A DNA stretch of 64,000 bases, taken from Maylandia zebra. Lineage: Eukaryota; Chordata; Actinopteri; Cichliformes; Cichlidae. Positions 12,701-28,400 of this stretch are shown here, in pieces. Location: contig NC_135184.1 in the NCBI RefSeq assembly GCF_041146795.1, positions 11,584,967 to 11,648,966 on the forward strand, in the 5' to 3' direction. The stretch's first letter is position 1. The number at the start of each line of letters is the position of its first letter. The notes beneath the pieces were generated by a model. The model did no database searches. It was given only the letters and a program-made list of their open reading frames with translations, and was not told the origin of the DNA. The position numbers and the translations under genes were made by a program.

Positions 12701-15625
12701 AATAGACCTCTGGTACTGGTCGATCTCCCTTAGAGTCTCATTATCTCTCTTCACCTCGTTGACGTACTGAGCCAGGTCCTGACAATACAGACCCACACAG
12801 ACACAAAAACACACATATTATGCTTTGTAAGTTCAGTCTGAAGGAATTTAAACATGTAAAACAAATCGTTTTGTAAAGATAGTATCATGTCTTTTGTGCT
12901 ACATTTTGGGGGAAATCGCCCATTTAAAATATCTGCATGTTTCAGTGCTGAGAATTAGATGGGGAGACAAAGTGAATGACAATATTCTCCACACCTTTAC
13001 TTTAAATGGATAAATGCGTGTTTGTATTGTAGTTTCTTTTTCTTGTTTGTTTCTTCAGTCAGAAAAGCCATCATGTCATGTTGTGTGTGTGTGTGTGTGT
13101 GTTTGAGTTTGCTTCCTATTTTTATTTAATAGGTATTGATAGCTGAATGGCACAGACCGTTTATCTGCTGAATCAGCCTGCTTTTGCTAACAGTCTAAAA
13201 TCACTATGATTACGTACCATTTACCATAAGCACTGCACTTACTTTCATGGCATCAAGAGCGATCTTCAGGTTGCTCTTGTCAGCAGCATCCTGAGTGTGT
13301 TTGACTAGCTCCTGTTAGAGAGGAAAAGAAAATAAGTGGCAGACTACATCCACTAACAGAACTACAATTGCATAGGCAAGCACATTTAGCATCACTACAT
13401 GGATTGATTTTATATTAAGGATCACTTTTAAATTGTATGAAAGACAAGATTCATCCTATACCAAATGGGTCCCTTCATATTCAGAGGACAGCTGTTAAAA
13501 CATCAGGATAGCATCAGGTAATTAGATAATTATACTCTGAAATCAAAATTAAATGAATGAAGAAAGAAAGGGAGGGTTTCTTTCTTCTGCTTTGTTTCAT
13601 TTTCAGAGTATATGAAAAAAAAAGCTTCTCGGCAAAGGCTGGTTATGGGATTTATCAAAGTATAAATATCATTTGAAGCAAATGAAGTAAGTTTAATTCT
13701 CGTCCATGATCTTTCAGAATGAACAATTAGAAATACAATACTGTGCAAATGTCTTGAGTCGTTCCTCATTACTTTATATTTTACATGGAAAGTGGGATAG
13801 TGCAGTGATTCGCTGAAATGTGCAAATATTCATGGAAAGTATACAAAGCAAAACAGTTCTAATGAACATGAAATTTTATATTTGGTAAGATCAACTTTAT
13901 TTTTCAACACAGCCTAAAATCTTGTGGGCAAGCTTCGGCTGCTGCTGCCTTTTGTTCCATTGTATATGAAGTTGAGTCCACACTGCTTCACTAATGTTGA
14001 GGTTTGGGCTCTGAGGAAGCCTATAACTGACAATGTTTGTGTGTTTTCGAATCCAGGTATGCTTTTACTGCATTGGTAGTGTGTTTGGGATCATTTTTAT
14101 GCTGTTGCAGTTGCTTTTCAAATGGTATTGCGTAGGAGAGCAAATTCTGATGGTACTTTTCTCTGTTTATACTTTCATCAGTTTGACAAGACCCCAACAC
14201 CATCCATCGCATTTGCCTCCACCAAGTTTTAAAGATGGCTGTAAACACTCACTGTTGCTGTCCCAGCGTCCTCCTTAGTGGAGATTTGAACCAAAATTTT
14301 CAATTTTGGATTCGTGACTCAATAAGACCTGCTGCCACTTACTGTCAGTCCAGTTTCAGTATGGCGCATAATTGATCTCAGTTTTTTTGTGCGGTTTCAC
14401 ATCCTCAAAAAACCTTCCGTGACAGACACTCTTCCACCGAGACCATTTTTGATGAGGCTTCAGTGAGCAGTAGATGGATGAACTGAAGAGTCAGCGGCAT
14501 CTCTCAGGTGTTGTGTCAGGTCTTTGTTGACTGTCAGATACTTTTCAACGACTAAAAATACTTTTTATGCCTAAACCTTGGCATTTTGGGGAAATTCGGG
14601 AAGAAATTATGTGGTCTAAGGCGTTTGGAAAGAAAAGCGTCTAGACTTCCAAGAAGCTTCTTCAGTTCTAAGGTCAAATTTTGGAGAGTCCCAGACTTAA
14701 GCCCTGTGGGAGTGTTCCCCCAAGAGGGACAATGGACCCCTAGTGATCCTCTAACCTAATCACACGAACCAAGGTGTGAAAACAGGTGTAGGTCACAATC
14801 AGCCAAGGTTTCGGGTGAACTCATTGTGAAACCTAGCCCCATGCTATCATGTGATTTCCTGAGGTCAGAAGGCCCAGGATGTGAGTGGGTGTTAAGGTGT
14901 CTGGGATCCTACACAGACAAGAAATCGCGTGCTTCTGCAACAAGCTGCAAGTAACAAAGTGCCTAAATACACTGTTTAAAATAGGTTCTTTGCTAAGTTG
15001 CCTGTTATGTGTAGACACAACATTGACTCATCTGATGAGTTGGCCAAGAAAAATAAATAAATAAATTTTTAAAATGGTCAGGTACAAGGACTGGATGCAA
15101 AATGAGTGAAAAAGCAGCCAATGTCCAAAGATAAATGAGGAAGGAAAATATAAAGACTTGAGGAGTGGCTCAAGACTTTTGCACACTATCTAAATATCAG
15201 TAATGTAAAGATAAAGATAATTAATTCCATAATATATTCATAAAATCCATTATATAGGTAAATTTGAAAGTGTACATCCATCCATCCATTCATTCGCTTC
15301 CACTTGTCCTCTTTCAGTGTCGCGGGGGAGGGGGAGCCTATCCCAGCTGTCTTAGGGCGAGAGGCAGGGTACACCCTGGACAGGTCACAAGTCTGTCACA
15401 GGTCGCAAGTCTAGCACATAGACACAGACAACTCTTCGCACTCACTCATAAAACAGTTTTAAATTTTAAAGTTCTTCTGTTCTTCAAGCTTGAAGTATAA
15501 AGATGAATACACGCATGGTTTTTCTCTTCCTAGATGCAATAAACAAAACTCATATGAATACACGGCACTGCTGACATTCAAATACTATTGAATGTCAGCA
15601 GTTAAAGTGCAGGAAGAAAAAGATG

Positions 15626-15678
<53 letters not shown>

Positions 15679-18600
15679 CATCTATTTCTTTAATCACATG
15701 GAAGTTACTGTTGTGAGCGCAACCTGCACAGGGGAATCAATCTGTTGATGAAACCTGTCCACAATCTCCCATGGAAGACGTTGGGTTCATTACCATCAAA
15801 ACAACTGTTAAGCAATAAAGAAAACATGCAACAATTCTAGACCACAGTGAATTGTTTCCACAGCAAATAAGACTACGTACTTGAACAGAAAACGTGTTTG
15901 CTAGCATTGTGCTTCATTTTCTGCTGACATTTTATTTTTAATTCTAGACATATGCTGCTAGTTAAAAATACATGCCGCCGATACTCTGTTTGCTGTGTGT
16001 GTTTGATGTTCGTGGCAGAAAAACTGCGTTAGCAAGATTTAATCATTATTACAGCATTATGTATATTATATGTGCTTAATATTAAAAGTGGTAGAATGAC
16101 TTTCAGTGTGACTAGCTCTGTGGTAACGTTACACAATAAGAGATTGACTATTGTTCAAACTGGTGTGTCTGCGCCGTGTATGGCACAATGCTCTTTCCTA
16201 ACTGTGCTGTAACCTCTTTCACTTAATTTCCACCTCGCCACTTCTTTTCCCCTTTCATTCTTTTTTGTCCCTCCATCACACAGTTTCTCCTCAGGGGTGT
16301 CTGTGAACTCCCAGGATCAACACCATTCACCATGGAGGGCTTTACCTTCCACAACAATTTTTTTTAAAAGCTCTCTAGGCAAAGCCCTCATCTATCCTGC
16401 CAGCTGTAGTCTGACCTCTGATTCATACTGAGCTGGGGAGATGGTGTCATACAGTAAATCAGTATGCAGTGAAATCTGTGGGAATCTAACAAGCTTGAAG
16501 TCTGGAATCCAGTATGTGAATGAATACTTTATGTACAACCGTCCTGCAAAATGTGTAACAAATCTACATAAATTCTGAGAATGATTTAAAACAATCTTGG
16601 TTCAGTTAATTTTGGAGGAAAAAGGAGAATATATCAAAATGCACTAACATAATGAACTAAATAATAACCTAGACTTTTTTTGAGTGTGGATCTTCTGGGA
16701 TATCAAAGGGAGAGAACAATGAATCAAATTTGTGGAGGATGTCGCCCTCAAGTGGTCACTGACATGCTACAAGGTAGTTGGAGCAACTAACATAAAGTTG
16801 ACAAAAGCCCTTTTCGCTCTGAAGTGATTAAAACTTGCACCAAATGTAAAAAAATATTTTTAGTATTAAATAAACATCAAACTTTTTATGGATTTTTCTA
16901 GGGCACACATAGAAAAACCAAACAACATCTGGAAATTCTGGATGTTCGTTCCTCCCATAGCAACAAGTAACCGTGCAAGCACCCCAGCAAGAAGCTGGGT
17001 TGCAACTGACAACTATTTTTATGACCAGTTGATGAATGCTTTAGTATTTAAAATATTTGCAAATGATGAGAAAATTGGAACAACCCTATTTTTTTCAATT
17101 TGACATTTTTGCTTTCTTTTCTGGGATCAATCAACTAATTTTTCGCTACACATAAACATAAATTATTCCACTGAAATTGCTCAGTATAAATGTAGATGTA
17201 TATAAAGTGATAAGTGAGTCATAGATATTAAAATAATACCAAATACTTGTTAACCCAAAGAAAAAGTGACAAAGCCACAAAGACTTTTCTGTCACATGTT
17301 ATTTTTATGCTACTGCGTGAGTCAAACATCTCTACCTGCAAAAGGAGATGATACTTTAGGACTCTCTGCATTGGGACAACCAGCAGGTCCCTCAGTGTAA
17401 ACTTCCCATTGTTGGCCCTTTTGGAGCACTCCTGGAACAAAAATGTAGTAACTGAACAGTACGACCTAGAATGCATCAAATACATTCACTTTAAGTGTCC
17501 TGTTGATGTAACTCTGACTGGCAGTAAGAATGACAACATATATATTTTAAATTCTAGTATCATTGTTGTTAAAGCTGAAGCAAAGGAAGCGCATAATGCA
17601 TTATCTAAAGACGTGTAAGTGTAGTGAAAACAGTATACACTAGAGGTCACTGAAAGCTTGATCTGTATATCGGTGGTCATTGCATGTTATAGACAGGCCC
17701 GCTTCTTCTAATGTCTCACCTCCAGCTTCAGACGGACATCCTCCTTCTCTTTGCAAATGAGGTCTAAAACGGCGATGGCAATTTCCACTCGACTGCAGTA
17801 TATTCCATAAATGAGCAATCTATAAAAATTCAATGGAAATGAGGTCATGATGAGTGGTGACTAGCAGGAAGGGACATTGGGTGTGCACGGAGGGCCACAC
17901 ATGTTGTTAAGGATCATTTCTCAAACAGCTGTATATACTCTGAACCTTTCTGAAACACACCTGTACAAAGTTTAAGGACTTAAAATGTGTGGGCTTAAAG
18001 AATGATTTTTACACAACACTGACAGCTTTAATATAAATTTTGCAGATAGCAATCAATGAAAATTAAATTACTACAAAAATCAGCACTTCTGTAGTTGCAT
18101 ATTTCCACAAGCGAAAGTTCAACTCAAATAACTGAGACTTTTCTTTTTTGTTACATGCAACATGTTCATAATTCCTCACATACCTCTCTTTGTAGCTGAT
18201 AAAAATCTGGTAGAGATTTAAGGCATTTTTGTTTAAGATGGAATCCTGCACTTCAGCCATCAGGCTCTTGTGAAGTCTAACCAAGTCCTGCATCAGAGAA
18301 AGAAGCCGTCAGTATCTGAACAGAAAAGTGTATCTTTCAATTGTGTGTGGCAAGAGTGAGAACTAGCGTGACTTACTGGAATGTTTACAAAAACTTTGTC
18401 TATTTCAGAAGTAGAGAAGAATTTCTTCAGTGGGTTCAGGAAATACTGGAGACAGAAGCATTGAAAACCTAAATGAAACTGAATTCATCTCCTCTTCTTA
18501 GGCCATTTTACTTATTTACTGTACAGCTGGAAACTACAAACAGCGTGAAAGTGAATTTGTAAATAATTTATAACTCATACTGAAACCATTTACACACGTC

Positions 18601-21600
18601 ACATAGGATGTTTGACAGCAAACAAATGAGGGAATTGGCAACTGGGGATTTCCCCAAAATTCCCCATAAAAACCCCAATATTGTGCTCCGTGTGTTGTAT
18701 AAAATTATAACAATTACAGCATTTACTGTCACTGAGATTAGATTTAGCATTATGATGCAGTAAATCCATCATTTGTTAGTTCAAAAGAGGAAAAACAAGA
18801 GTTCAGTACCTTCTCAATTGACTCGAGGGTTTCCGTGTATTTCTCCTCTGTCTGTTTAATCTCTGTAAGGCAGCAGCTTCGGATATCAACCTCTGCTTGC
18901 TTCTAGAAAGACAGATATCTTAGAAACTGTTGCTTGAATGTTTAAAAGAAAAGAAAATCTTTTTGTTATTTCTATCTGCAGACAGGAAAGCAATGTTTTA
19001 ACAGCCACCAAACACAGAGTAAGGTGCAGCAGGTGGCAAGTGAATAGATGAAGAGAACAGAATTAGGTCCCTTCAAACCAAAATTTACTAAAATACTTTT
19101 AAAACTATCAAGAAATCGGAAGAATCTGCCTTTGATATGCTTTAAATTTTAGGATTAATTAGGAGGATTTTTCAATTTGCAAGTATAACCCATATAAAAT
19201 GTTTCAATAGTTAGATTTATTCTATTCTTTATTCTAAGTAGTAGGATTTAAATAACAGACTAGTAAGGTATCTCACCTTATTTTATAATGTCATTTAGTC
19301 ATTCATGTGTGTGTACATGTTTAGACATCTTTGTGAGGACAGAAAATTGTCATGCTTCTTTACTTGTGGGGCCCCACACTCACTTATGGGGACAAAATGC
19401 CCGTCCTCACGAGTTCGAAGGCATTTTTGAGGCTCAAAATGTGGTTTCAGTGTCAGGGTTACAATTAGGTTGTGGTTAGTACTTATGGTTAGCAGGTTAG
19501 TACTTTTTTTCACAGGACTTACAATCCCATGAAATTTTTCTACGTGACTCTATAGAGATTAGGGGCTGCAGAGGGACTACTATAACATATATGTCTCTTA
19601 ACTCATTATATATTAGTATATGACTGGAACATTTTTTTACACTGTGGAAGTGTAAGTTATTTAAATTATGAGTCTTGCTCAGTAAAGATGTTGCAATGCT
19701 GAGTTTTAGAGGATTATCCTGCACCGGGTAAGAAGCTGCACTAAACTTTTAGTAATTAGGATTTTGTGGATTTTGTTTCCAACAACGCCCACCAACTATT
19801 CGACATGTGAGTTAAAGGTATTCAGTGTTTTGTGTGGTGTTTGAGGGGTGTGTGTGTGAGCGCTGACTAATTGTGGTACCAGTGGGGGAAGCTGCTCCGT
19901 TCTCATGAGGTCTTCATAGATCTCGCCACCAGCATAATCGTCTTCTAGGCCATAGACCGCTGCATACAAGTCATCTTCGTCCTCAGGAACATTCTCACTA
20001 TGACATACACAAAAAAATAAATAAACACCACTGAAATCTGCTGATTATCAGTTAATTTTTGCATTCACAAGAGATGCAAGAAGTAACCTTTGTTACACCG
20101 GTTGAGTAACTCAGCATTAAATAACAATCACTGCGTTTAACATTCAGGAATTATGTATTTCCAAAAGGAATGATTCACAGAAATGAAAATTCTGGAGATT
20201 ATTAAAAGCCTTATTTGCTACGAGCGTAATGCAAAAATTGCTCTATACACCTGTGATTACTCTTCTCTGTCGATCAATCACATTGTCAGCAGCACCCATC
20301 CAGATCCCTGATGTGGGTGTGCAAGCACTCAGCAAAAACATGTAGAATTACTCATTCATTTCCTCTGACAGTAACATCGAAACGGAGCCAAGCCAGTTAA
20401 CAAAACATGTGGGTGTCCAGACCCCAGGAGAGCATGGATGATGAGCAGAGCTGGTTCTGCTACTGAGTGAAATAATCACGTTCTATCAACACTAGTAATG
20501 GGCCCACAGAGAGAAGCTTCATACATACTCAATCATGTCTTCCAGATTGTTGTAAATGTCCTCGTTTTGTAGGCTCTCGTCCGTTGGAAATGGCCTGGAA
20601 GTGACAGTAAAGTAGTATAAGCTTCAGTATTTAACAGAATAAATGCTCCAGTTGGGGGGAAAAGCACTGCTGAGTAACTTAGGACAAGAAAATAACTTTT
20701 GATAAATCAGCATGTATTTAGATATCAAGAGCAGTCTAATAGAAAAAGATGGAAACTTATAAAACCAAGCGTACTTTGTTCAAAAGAGGAAGACTTGCAA
20801 TTGTTTAAAATATATTTTACACTAAAAAATGATTAATGATCACTTGTTAGAACTGCTGAACTGATCGTTGAGATCAACAGTATCTATTCTTAACTACTTT
20901 GCAGCCTGTGCTTCATTTCTGTTTTTGACATATTGATTTTGTATACTTACGCAACAATTATATCTTGTCTTTTATTAATACCACTGCTGTTTGCACAGTC
21001 AAGTATAAATAGAAACATTTTTAATCATTAACTAAAACAGCTGTTAAAGATGGAAATTAGACATAGCTATAAATGTGCCTGCAGTGTGGGTAAGGTGAGA
21101 AGGAGGAGGAGATAAGATATAAGTGAAAGGAAAGTTCACATGGTTAGATGACCTTTTTTTTCCTAGAAATAACACTTAGAAGCAATTTACTGAAAACTTG
21201 ATGACTTACTTGAATCCTGCTTGCTGAGCAACTGTCGTGTGAGAAAGCTTGGACAGAGTGTCCATAACCTGGAGAAACAAAATGTGAAATTACATTTGTT
21301 GGTTTGGTATAGAGAGACAGAAAGAGAGGACTGACTGAAGAGAGAGAGATATATATATATACATGTTTAATAATGCAAATATATGACACTTATTGTGATT
21401 CCCAGTTTCAGAATTAAATCGGATTCACTGAGTTAAGCTTTCAATTTAAGCTTTAATTATCATATGAAAGTCAGATTTAAAGCTCTGATAGATTTCCTGC
21501 TTAATAACAATACCAGCTTGCAGGGTTAACAAGCCAAATCGAAACAAATATGGGTGCTTCACATAATTAATTACTTTTATCCAAATGTTCCAGCGTGGAA

Positions 21601-24600
21601 ACAAGATGTATCAGGGTCTAATCGCAAGCAACACTGTGTACTTCAACCAAGACAGAGGAGCTGTCACAAAAACATACAATTAAATAACTAGCCTTCTTTT
21701 ACTAAATTATGTATGGATGTGTTCCCATAGCAACATAAAGGGGCAAAATGTAGCTTTTAAGAAAACACTGAGCCCATGCATTTCTTATATAACAAATATT
21801 AAGGACGAATGGGCAGTTGCCGGGTTATTCTGTGAAGGAAGACTCACACACTAAGCTGAATGCACAACTTGAGGGGTTTGTCCCAAAGAAAAAAAAATTG
21901 CCACTGTTTGGAAACATTTTTGGCTTTAGTAAAGAAAACAAACAAAAGGAAGACAACAAAAAATGGTTTCTGCTATCGAAGGTAATTCCACCATTTATTT
22001 ATTTATGAACAAAGCAGGACAGCAATACCACAAAGGTAATACTACTAACCTGTTACAACACTTGGAGCACAATTTTAATAGCTGATTATATTTATAGTAC
22101 AAACCTAGTGAACTATGAGTTTAGGTTATGTCGCCCTGGAGCTTACTCAGTCAATGTCTTGGGTGTGTCATTAATCACAATCTTTAATGAAGGAGCATTT
22201 TTGATGAGTTTTCCACTTGCAATTAATACGCATACAAATCTATCCCATCCCTAAAATCTATCTTTTGACATGAACGCAGCAAAGACCAACGCACAAACAA
22301 AAAGAAAGAGGCCACATGGAATTGCACAATAGATCATGTTATGACCATGTGAACAAACCTCACTTGCCCACAAGTAAAAGTTTACACTAAAACCACCAGT
22401 AAATAGCTGTAAGCCAAACTCACTGACCACTTTTAATGATGTAATGGTGTGAAGCACTGAGCATCATTTAAACGCCACATCTGTCCATCGCTTTATGTGT
22501 TTCTTGAACGCGACAGTGAGTTGTCTGCACTCAAATAGCCTACAGTTACCAGCTCTCAGTGCAATAGCGCATCTTTGGGAACTGCGGTGAAACAGAAAAT
22601 TCACATTATGGATGTGCAGCTGACAAACGTGCAGCAACTCTGTGATGCTATCACGCCAAGGCTTTCCAAAATTTATGACGAATGTTGAACATGTCATCAA
22701 GAATTAAGGCAGTTCTTAAGATAAAGTCAGACCCCACCACGTACTAGCAAGGCAGTCGTTAACGTATACGTGGCAGTTACAACAGTTTCCTTCACCAAAA
22801 TAAAAGTTAGCTTCATTCAATTAGATTTTTTTATTTCAATTCACACAATTATGTCGGGAAACTTCATTAAAGGTCCCTGTTAGTCAATATTAAGAAAGAA
22901 AACCCAGAGTGAAAAAGCACTTGGTGAGAACAGGTGGAAAAAGCTGCCTTGTGATAGGAATCAGTAAAATTATCAACTATTAGACTCTTCTATATGGCTG
23001 AAAGGAGAACAAACCCGCAAAAGTTAAGAAACGGGTCCCTACTAGTTAAACACCACATGATAGTAGCAAATGTGTCAGCGCATGACACATGACAGATACA
23101 CACGACACAGACGCAGCTGTTCCGAGCTGTCAGATTCACTGTTTCTTTGATTTTCATTTCTTTCTCAATTCCATCTTCTGTGGTTGTTAAATTATCTCAC
23201 ATCATAAAGTGAGAATTTTTTGTAACAGTTTACTCTCTAATAGCAGTCTCTGTGCACAGAAGCATTGCGCAAACTACAAGTTATTCTTTGCCTATATTTA
23301 AAAAATTTTGTATTTATTTATTTACTTTATGTGTTTTAATGTGTATCGTGAATAAAATTCAAATTATGAATGCAAAGAGGGAAAGGCCGACAGTGACAGG
23401 GAGATGAATTCTCTGGAAGGAACGTTAAACTCACACCATGTGTTACACTTTGTAATGTTCCATAAAATAGTCAAATGTGTGTCAAATTAGTACAAATGTT
23501 GTTACACTGACACCTCAAACAGTGCGTATCTGTAAGGGTGTGTGCAGAATTGCATTAAATCACTTTTGAGTTATGTGTTAACTACAGAAATACATGATCA
23601 CCCTGCACATGACAAGGACATAAATACAGGTAATTCGCAGCTTTTCATCCTTAACATAAAAATGTAATCTCCTAATAATATTAATGCATGTGCAACATTG
23701 TTATCAGAAAAGTATTTGTCATATTTACTCAGAAAAAGAATTGGAAACATCACTTTAAAAAAATCACTTAAAACTGTGTAATTATATATTTTTAAGAGGA
23801 CCTGTAAAGATCAGTTCATGGACACTGATCATTATTTCTTTCCGCTGAGGTACTTGATCATTATGAGATGATTAATTTCTTAAACTTGCTGTAGTTAGTG
23901 TCAATATATAGTCTTGCCAAAGCTTACAGTGCTGTCAGAAGTCTCTACAAGTGAAACATTGCAATGTAATGCAATGTCCCAATTACGACAGAAAAGTAAA
24001 ATAAATACCAGTTATCTCATTCACATCATAGTTTCTCTCTATGATAAATTATCCAGTGACAAAGCTGCAAAGTTCGCAAAGTTACATTTTTGGATTTGCA
24101 GCTAAGATAGTTATTTGGGTTAGATATAGCACCCTTTGAATCTTGAGTTTATCTCCCCTTCCTGTGTGAATAAGTCCTGTGGCTTTGGCTAAACCCAGGT
24201 GTGCTTATGACTTGAAAAGAGGCCTGTTTGTAAAGTGTACCCAGCTTTAAAAGTGCAACATTGTGATGTTTGCAGCACTGGAAATGTTTTGTTTGTTTGT
24301 TTGTTTCCCCTGCATCACTGTTTGCACTTAAAAAAATTAGATGCCATAGTGCAGCATAACGTTCCACAATGCAAACAATTATATTGATCTCTGTGAAATT
24401 TCTTCGAAAATCTAAGACCACTGATGTAAATGTAACCCTGCTCCTGCACACTTTGTCCACATCATAGCTGGTTTACTTCTAGTGATAGTGATAGCTACTG
24501 AATACAAGATTGAAAATCTAAAGAAACATATTAAAGCCAAACTGTTTTTAGATGGATTCAGTGTAACTTGCACAAGAAAGGAGAAAGCTCTCTTGTGAAT

Positions 24601-25399
24601 ACATGAAATGAACAATCTAACACTGGTTTAAATCACATTCATTTAGTGAAGTGTAAATCCTTCTAGGCTGTCTTTTTTAAAAAACAAGTTGTTCTCACAC
24701 CTGACATGTCTGAAAGCCATTTGGCTGAAGCTACATGTGAGTTGAGAAGCAAAGCCACAAGCTAAGCTGAAGACCAACCGCCTTGGTTAGTGTGGCCTAT
24801 TTACGATGTCTATCGTAAATCCCCGGAGCACTGTGAAAAAGACAGAGAGCTGTAGCATCGGATAAGAAATCAAATGTTCATGTTTGCCACTCTGCAGGTG
24901 CAATGCAGTCACTTCTCTGTGAAACTTGTTCTAATTTTAGCAAGTACAAATAAATTCATCACACATTCTGCCCTGTGTTGTTTTTGAGTCCCCGAAATAA
25001 AATAGACGGTCCATCAAACTTCTGTAAATGCTCTCTTGTTTATGCAACTGCACAAAAGTAAAAAGATTGAAACTTCATAAAGGAGAAGCAACTTAGCAGT
25101 GAGGTGATTATTTGCCTCCTTACACTGGGTTTCAGTCCATTTCAGGATCCATTTAAAAAGTCTATTTCTTGTTTTTAAGACTTTCGATGGATTAGCACCA
25201 CCTTCTATTATAGATCTTTTGAAAATCCACATACCAGAGATCTATGAGCCAAATGCTCTTGATATCTTCCTAGATCCAGGCTTGAAAGCAGAAGTAACAG
25301 AGCCTTTTCAGCAGGGCCCTCTAATCTTTGGAACAACCTGTTTTCACATAAGATCTGCCCAGTTTGAAACTCTTAAATCATTTAAAAACTCCTTTACAC

Positions 25400-25492
<93 letters not shown>

Positions 25493-28400
25493 GAGAGAGA
25501 GAGAATAAACTTTGACTTTACTTGACTAGTGCAGCTGACAATGATCATTTTTCATTATTATTAACACAGAAATAACGGCACTAAATATAAAGGTGAAACT
25601 TTACATGGTGTGATGGTACTAATGGACCATACAGTGATAATCTCTACATGACAGATTTTCAGTTTGGTTAAAGGAATAGATTGACATTTCAGGAAATACA
25701 TATATTTGCAATAATCAAGGTTGGGCAAGAAGATTGATACCACTGTCTAGTTTGAATGCTAAATATTAGCTTGACCCAGAAATAGGAACAGGCAGTGTGA
25801 CAGTGTAGCTCTATCCAAAGGAAAAGCATGTTAAAAGACATGTTAATTTCATCGTTTTGGCAATATATATATGAAATTCATATTTCTTTTGTTTTGTGAA
25901 ATTCTGTGCTGAGACAGACACCGAAGTTTAAAATGATAATTTTCCTGGTAGCAGACGGAGATTCTGATATTTCTTTCTACTTCTTTCTTTTATTTTCCAA
26001 GTTATTTGTTCAATATTTAACAGCAGAGAAACAAATACATTTTTTGGTATATTTGCAGATTATTCTGTGCAGAATTAACGTGTTACTTAATTAATTAATT
26101 AATTACTAATGGTCACTTTAATGGTCAATTTGTAAATATATTCAGTTGTTTAAATAATAATCAAGCTGTTCCCGTCTATCACACTGTACAAAATATACAT
26201 TTTTTTTATTAGCTTCCCAAAACAAAATTAAAGTCCATCAACTTTCTGAGAATGCTCTGATATTTATTTAGCCACCCCAAGGATGATTCTACGAAGATAC
26301 AGCCAGAAAGAGAATGTAGTGTCGTTAACACAAATTATAATCAGGAACACATTATTGTTGAGAGTTTTTTGAGGCTTTTGGTAATTGTCAGACTTTATGG
26401 GTTATGCAAATGTAACATTTCAGAAGGGGCTACTTTAGTTTTTACCAACACTAATGTGAGCTTTGCAGAGTTAAGCATCAAAGCACACATTTAAAACGGT
26501 ATTTTCGCATTCTTCAGTGTGTGATGGTACCAACTGATCACACAGTGATAATCTGTGCATGAAGGTTGCATTTCGCAAGTTAAGGTAAGAAGACCGACAG
26601 CGCTCATATTTCTAAACGCTAAATATTATCTTAGCGCAGAACAGTGAAACAGATCGCTTGATGTAACGTCCACCTACCTACACTTAATTAATTAAATTAA
26701 TAAATGTTTTATTTGTTTTTTATTAAATGATGGGCAGATATGGACATTTAAGTTTAAAACAACAATTCCCCGACAAGAATTCCAGTTATCCATATGCTAT
26801 CAGCGTATTTCTTTCATAACAAAAACCTGAATGGTTTAAATCGTTTTGTGTTTTTCACATTTTTATCACACAATTTTCAAAAAATTTGCAATTGCAAAAT
26901 TGATGTTTTGCAACAGATAAACACTGAAAACTGATATCGCTGAATACGATCCTGTTCGCCGATATGCCGATACCACTCAACAACACTGACACTGGCCAGA
27001 AATGAGACTGTTAACACTTTATTTTCATTTCTACAAAGATTTGAATGTAAAATATATCTGTCAAAAAGCTCAAATAATAATGTTTAGAATGTATAATAAT
27101 ATATAGATACAGCAGTTCTGGGGTAGGCAGGTAAGGAATACACCATGCATAAATACGTAACATGATAATTATTTATAGTGGTAGGGAATTTTACTGACGT
27201 CTTTCGATGTTTTTAGCTTAAGCCAAACTAACAGGTTGCTAATAATATGATTATATTTTATGTGCTGACATGTGTTATCAATGTTCTTATCTTACTCTCA
27301 GGAAGAAAGTGTGAAGTTATTTCCCAAAAAGAAAAACTGCATGAACTTCGCACAAAAATAATGTTGTTTTGTGAAAATATTAATAGTAGTTTATACTGAA
27401 GGAAGAAATAAACACAATTCTTGCCCCTCTGCTTTATCTCTCTAGCCTTCAGCCTTCTACGTGCAGTCAGTTTGACTCCCTGCAGTGAAGCCTGTAGTAA
27501 CTCAGCTGAGAAATGTAGGTTACAGAGCTCTCATTAGATATTCAGTGGACTAATACTCAGTCCACAGGCAGAGCTGGCACAACTCGACCCCAAGTGGATT
27601 ACACTGGTTGAGATTTGAGATGTTCCTTTTTTGGATTTTTCTGTAAAAAAAAGAAGAGATTGAGCATTTCTTCTTTAGACATACAGCCCTTCATGGAGCC
27701 AATCCAACCCAACTGCTTAACCTACAGTCACCCGTATTTCTAACTGCCAATAAAAAAAAGCAATGATCTGGTGCAATCTTTATCCTCCAGAGGCTTGTTT
27801 GTTTGATGGACAACCCTTGAACATGGCTGAGATTATGCAGCCCGGCTTGGATGTAGTGTACATATTTGCAAGCCCTACCTCCCCTGTGGGATTATCAGCA
27901 GCCAGATTAACTAGAAGCTTCTTTAGAGCACAAAACACTGAACTTAAAATAAAAGAGAGCCTGAATGAGAAATTACACACACAGCTTGGTATGCACTCTC
28001 ATAGTTCACGTATAACCACTTCCATTCTACAGAGGGAGGTGAATTCACTATTGCAATCATATATAGTATGCCTAAGTTATGATGTATATAAGATATATGG
28101 TATTACTTTACCAAACTAAACTCATGAGATACCGTATACATTATTTAGACACGATAAGCATTCAGGCAAAACAACTAAATGTAAAAGAAATGTAAAAAGA
28201 GACAAACAAGCCTATTTAAGCTTCAATAGACTGGCGAACTGGCCCAGGTCTGCCCTGCCTCTTGCCCCATGTCATGTCAAATAGGCTCCGGCCTTTCTGG
28301 AACAGTGAAATGGATAATGAGTTAAGAAAACGCATGGATGGATAGCACAATCTTATGTACTTCAGAGGTAAAAAAAAAAAACTCAGATAAAATACATTCA

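Noticed and set aside
27763-28119. 118-codon plus-strand open frame in vav3 intron 2
   Set aside because: No recognisable domain, AT-rich and low-complexity toward the end, no splice or promoter context, and an opposing frame of similar length; treated as chance.
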